DNA of 64,000 nt from Ooceraea biroi (Eukaryota; Arthropoda; Insecta; Hymenoptera; Formicidae), in the NCBI RefSeq assembly GCF_003672135.1, contig NC_039507.1, positions 4,789,624 through 4,853,623 of the forward strand, given 5' to 3'. The translations under genes and the position numbers were made by a program. A model generated the notes under the pieces. The model ran no database searches. It had not been told where the DNA came from and saw only the letters and a list, made by a program, of their open reading frames with translations. This document shows, one piece after another, positions 61,101-64,000 of this stretch. Position 1 is the first letter of the stretch; the number at the start of each line of letters is the position of its first letter.

Positions 61101-64000
61101 TGAATCCGACTTATCCGTAGCAATCACGTTCGTATTCCTCCGGATCTCAGCGGCGCGACGAAACTTGACGCGCAAGTGCAACTGTGCTATTATTGAAGAG
61201 TATACTTGAAGCGACCGCGCGAAACGAGCAATCGCGCTCGTGCGTATCTGCACTTGCGACACGCAGTCGGTGCCGTACACGCGGACGGTTTGAAGCTGCA
61301 GCGGATGTGCGTGTGCGTCGCACGCGTGTGTGATCGGTGAGCCACGCACGATCTGCACGTGTGCGCGCTTTCTCGTATCACACGTCCCGCACGTTAGTGA
61401 ATGTGCACTAGCCCGCGTGTCCGCAACGCACGCGCGCGCTTGCGAGTCGCTCTTTCCTTCTGTCAGCGAAGACCGGTGACCTTGGCCTCGTGACCATGAG
61501 CGCCGGTTGATTCGTTATATTAGCGCGAGGGCGCTACGGTATTTTATACTTCCCGTATATATTCGCGTTTGCGCGACTTTCTCCACATATGTACTACGTA
61601 GCACGATTTAGGTGGAGTGGGACGATCGAAGGGTTGGATCGGAGAAGCCCTTGGAAGGACGTCATACGTACACGATTATAGACTCCTCGTTGCATTTGTT
61701 ATTAATTAATTTGTAATTAACATAGATGGAGACGTACTGATGGAAGAAATTTTTATAAAAAATTATATTTTACGGAAAAGCCACTTTCCTCTTCCTGATA
61801 AAGGAATTATTAAATATTTGAAACATATTCGAGAAAAGCTTAAGATCTTTATCTTCTGAAGTGTCAACTTTTGCCGATATATCTCTCACGTGTACTTGAT
61901 AATTATTACGAAAAAATATAATAAATAAATGCAGTGATTTGTAGTTGATACTTTTATGATGTGTAATTATATGGTAATAAATGATTTCTTTTTTTACGAA
62001 TCTAATCAGGATCAACTTTCATTAGAATAACATCATTTAATTATACGTATCACGGATTATTATTATTTATCATGAGAATTTTCCATCAGAAATTCCATCT
62101 TTGGAATTTGTTCCGACATCGAGGGAGCTCGCAAGAATGTTGACGAGCAATAAAAAAGGAACTATACATGGAAGTTTCACGATTAACTATCAATTATACT
62201 ATTTTAGTCGCATATGATTAGTAACTTGAGATGTGGACGGTCTCGCCCGACTGCGATAACGCTAATAACAAGTGCGTGCGGCGGCGACCGGAATGTGATG
62301 ATCGAAAGAAAAAAAGACGAATCGTCATACCTGTAGGTGGCGATTAGCATGACACGATCGCGGGAACGTAATATCAGGCCGCGCATTAAATTAGGATGAA
62401 GCAGGTACAAACCGAGAGCGCGGCTGGAACTCGAACGCGACTGGATGAGTCACACTCACGAGCCGTGACTCATGAGAAAATCGCCGGTGGAATCCGTGAA
62501 AACGTGAAACCGATCGCGCATCAACTAGCGCGTGCGTAATATCGCGCAGTGCGGGAAACTTGGATTGCAAATTCGCATCATCGCATGCACTCCGATCATC
62601 TGATAATGACTACGCCGAATGGTCTCGATTTTATATAATTAAAAACCGCCGGCGTCACGGGTGAAAATGTGGAAATCACTCGCGGCCACCGGAAACCATA
62701 AAATACGGAAATTTTCCGAATATACAAAAAAGCCTGGCGATGATGTCATAAGCAATTTCATTAAGTAATGATAGTAACAAGTACACCATTACACAGATCA
62801 TTTTCTCGGCACAAGGTCGTCGAGATTGATTGCTATTTATATTTTGCAATGGTTTGCAAATGCTGCGTCGGAAAAAAGGAAAAAAAAGAAACGTGTATTG
62901 CAGGAATTTTTTAAAAGACAATGATTTGTTGCTTACGTGATATACCAGCGCAAGCAGAATCATTTTAAATCACGCGCTAAAGGATGCTCGCATACTCAGG
63001 CAATGCGCGCAAATATTGAATTCTGTGCAATATGATTCACATAATTATTTATACATTGTAATCATGTGCGGCAGATAAACTTAAGTATATTAAGTGAATA
63101 ACAAATATGATTTATTATAACTTAATAAAGATGATTTATTATGTGATGAAATGGAATTCTTATCTTACGTCTATCGACGTTTGATATATGTGCATGTTGC
63201 ATCATGATGAAAGAGAATCATCAGATAAAATGTCGACTAAGAGAGAGATCCCATTAAACATTTAACTCTAACAAATGGCATGTTTTTATGCATTCTGTAT
63301 CCCACAGTATAAAGAAAATAGAGTTAAAGTCAAGCGCTGATCAAATATCATGTGATTATCTTGTAGCATATCAGAGATAAATAAATTTCAATGAACATTA
63401 AATTCTGAAATAAGAATAAGAAATAAATAAAGAAGACTGAAAGATACCTTAATGGAAAATAAAACTTGAATGGAATATAAATTGATGGAACGAGGATCTT
63501 AACGATCCTCTTAGCGATCGTTCGTCACTTACAACGCTTGCTTTTGCGTTTGTCTTTGATGTTAGCTAGGACAGCGTTTTAATATTCTGTTACTTTAATA
63601 TTTCATAGACACTGTAGTACTAAATAAAAAAGAGCTATCTTTTTAAATTATTGCAAGTCTCGACGAAAGTGTACAACTATTATTATTATAGATCTGTCAT
63701 CTGTTTCCGCAAGACGTTCAAAGCGATAAACGTTCGAGCGCAATAATTAATTTTGTTCGCAAAAAGAATAGATTAGATAAGAAAAACGTAGCTCCGATAT
63801 TCTTGAATGAACGCGTGTTTTCGCGTCTTTTGCATTGTCAATGGAGACATCTGTAGAACAGGCGATTAACCAGTTTGCACGCCTACGCGTAGAAATAGTG
63901 AGTCAGGTCCGGCGGCAGAAGGCACGCATTTAGCATAAATAGGATACGTTTCTGCATGCGTGGTTGCGCGTATTTGAGTGGAAAAGTTATACATTATAGT

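Larger units (their letters stand above)
43972..64000. other. 20 kb without a confidently supported gene
   Basis: AT-rich intergenic-looking DNA with scattered GC-rich patches (45250-45700, 53640-54100, 55480-56080, 61030-61640). Weak coding-like islands on the minus strand at 49660-49932, 52300-52800, 53631-54096 and 59134-59430 could belong to unannotated exons or remnants, but none could be linked into a gene. A small segment at 50901-50939 on the minus strand sits between a good acceptor and a strong donor (GTGAGT) with an open 13-codon frame. I see no tRNA or transposase. Confidence 0.4.

Overview
This window reads as nuclear DNA of an insect, most likely a hymenopteran and plausibly an ant. 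It is gene-poor and moderately AT-rich with many CpG-containing patches. It has long introns with GT-AG splice sites, interspersed TTAGG-type motifs (the insect telomere unit), numerous microsatellites, a Penelope-like retroelement remnant and several hairpin-forming MITE-like elements. Nothing prokaryotic is present, and most open reading frames here are chance frames in a non-coding landscape. The species cannot be fixed from the sequence.

The one gene I can support in full lies on the minus strand between 38758 and 24691. I reconstructed it by linking five exons through consensus splice sites: 38737-38758, 31664-31908, 25916-26056, 25581-25718 and 24691-24906. Together they encode 253 residues: a signal peptide of about 25 residues, then an alpha-helix-rich secreted protein with only two mature cysteines, no N-glycosylation sequon and four predicted long amphipathic helices. 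Intron phases are 1-0-0-0, the classic layout of vertebrate long-chain class I helical cytokine genes (growth hormone, erythropoietin, IL-6, G-CSF). I interpret it as a candidate insect helical cytokine, possibly a diverged Unpaired-type JAK/STAT ligand. The exon structure is seen in the sequence; the cytokine identity is inference.

Layout. 187-1315: 5'-truncated, frameshifted Penelope-like element (minus). 1316-10673: no confident gene, one start-less open frame at about 2680-3007. 10674-12046: a dense block of foldback DNA, comprising a 0.9 kb nested inverted-repeat element and two copies of a hAT-like MITE. 13919-14155: a (TA)24 tract beside a 162 bp hairpin MITE. 14156-24690: no confident gene, including sequence downstream of the cytokine-like gene. 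24691-38758: the cytokine-like gene, with introns of 0.67, 0.20, 5.6 and 6.8 kb. 38759-43720: its upstream flank. 43721-43971: a young, nearly perfect 119 bp inverted repeat with a 13 nt loop, a candidate long hairpin RNA. 43972-64000: about 20 kb with no gene I can defend, only weak coding-like islands.
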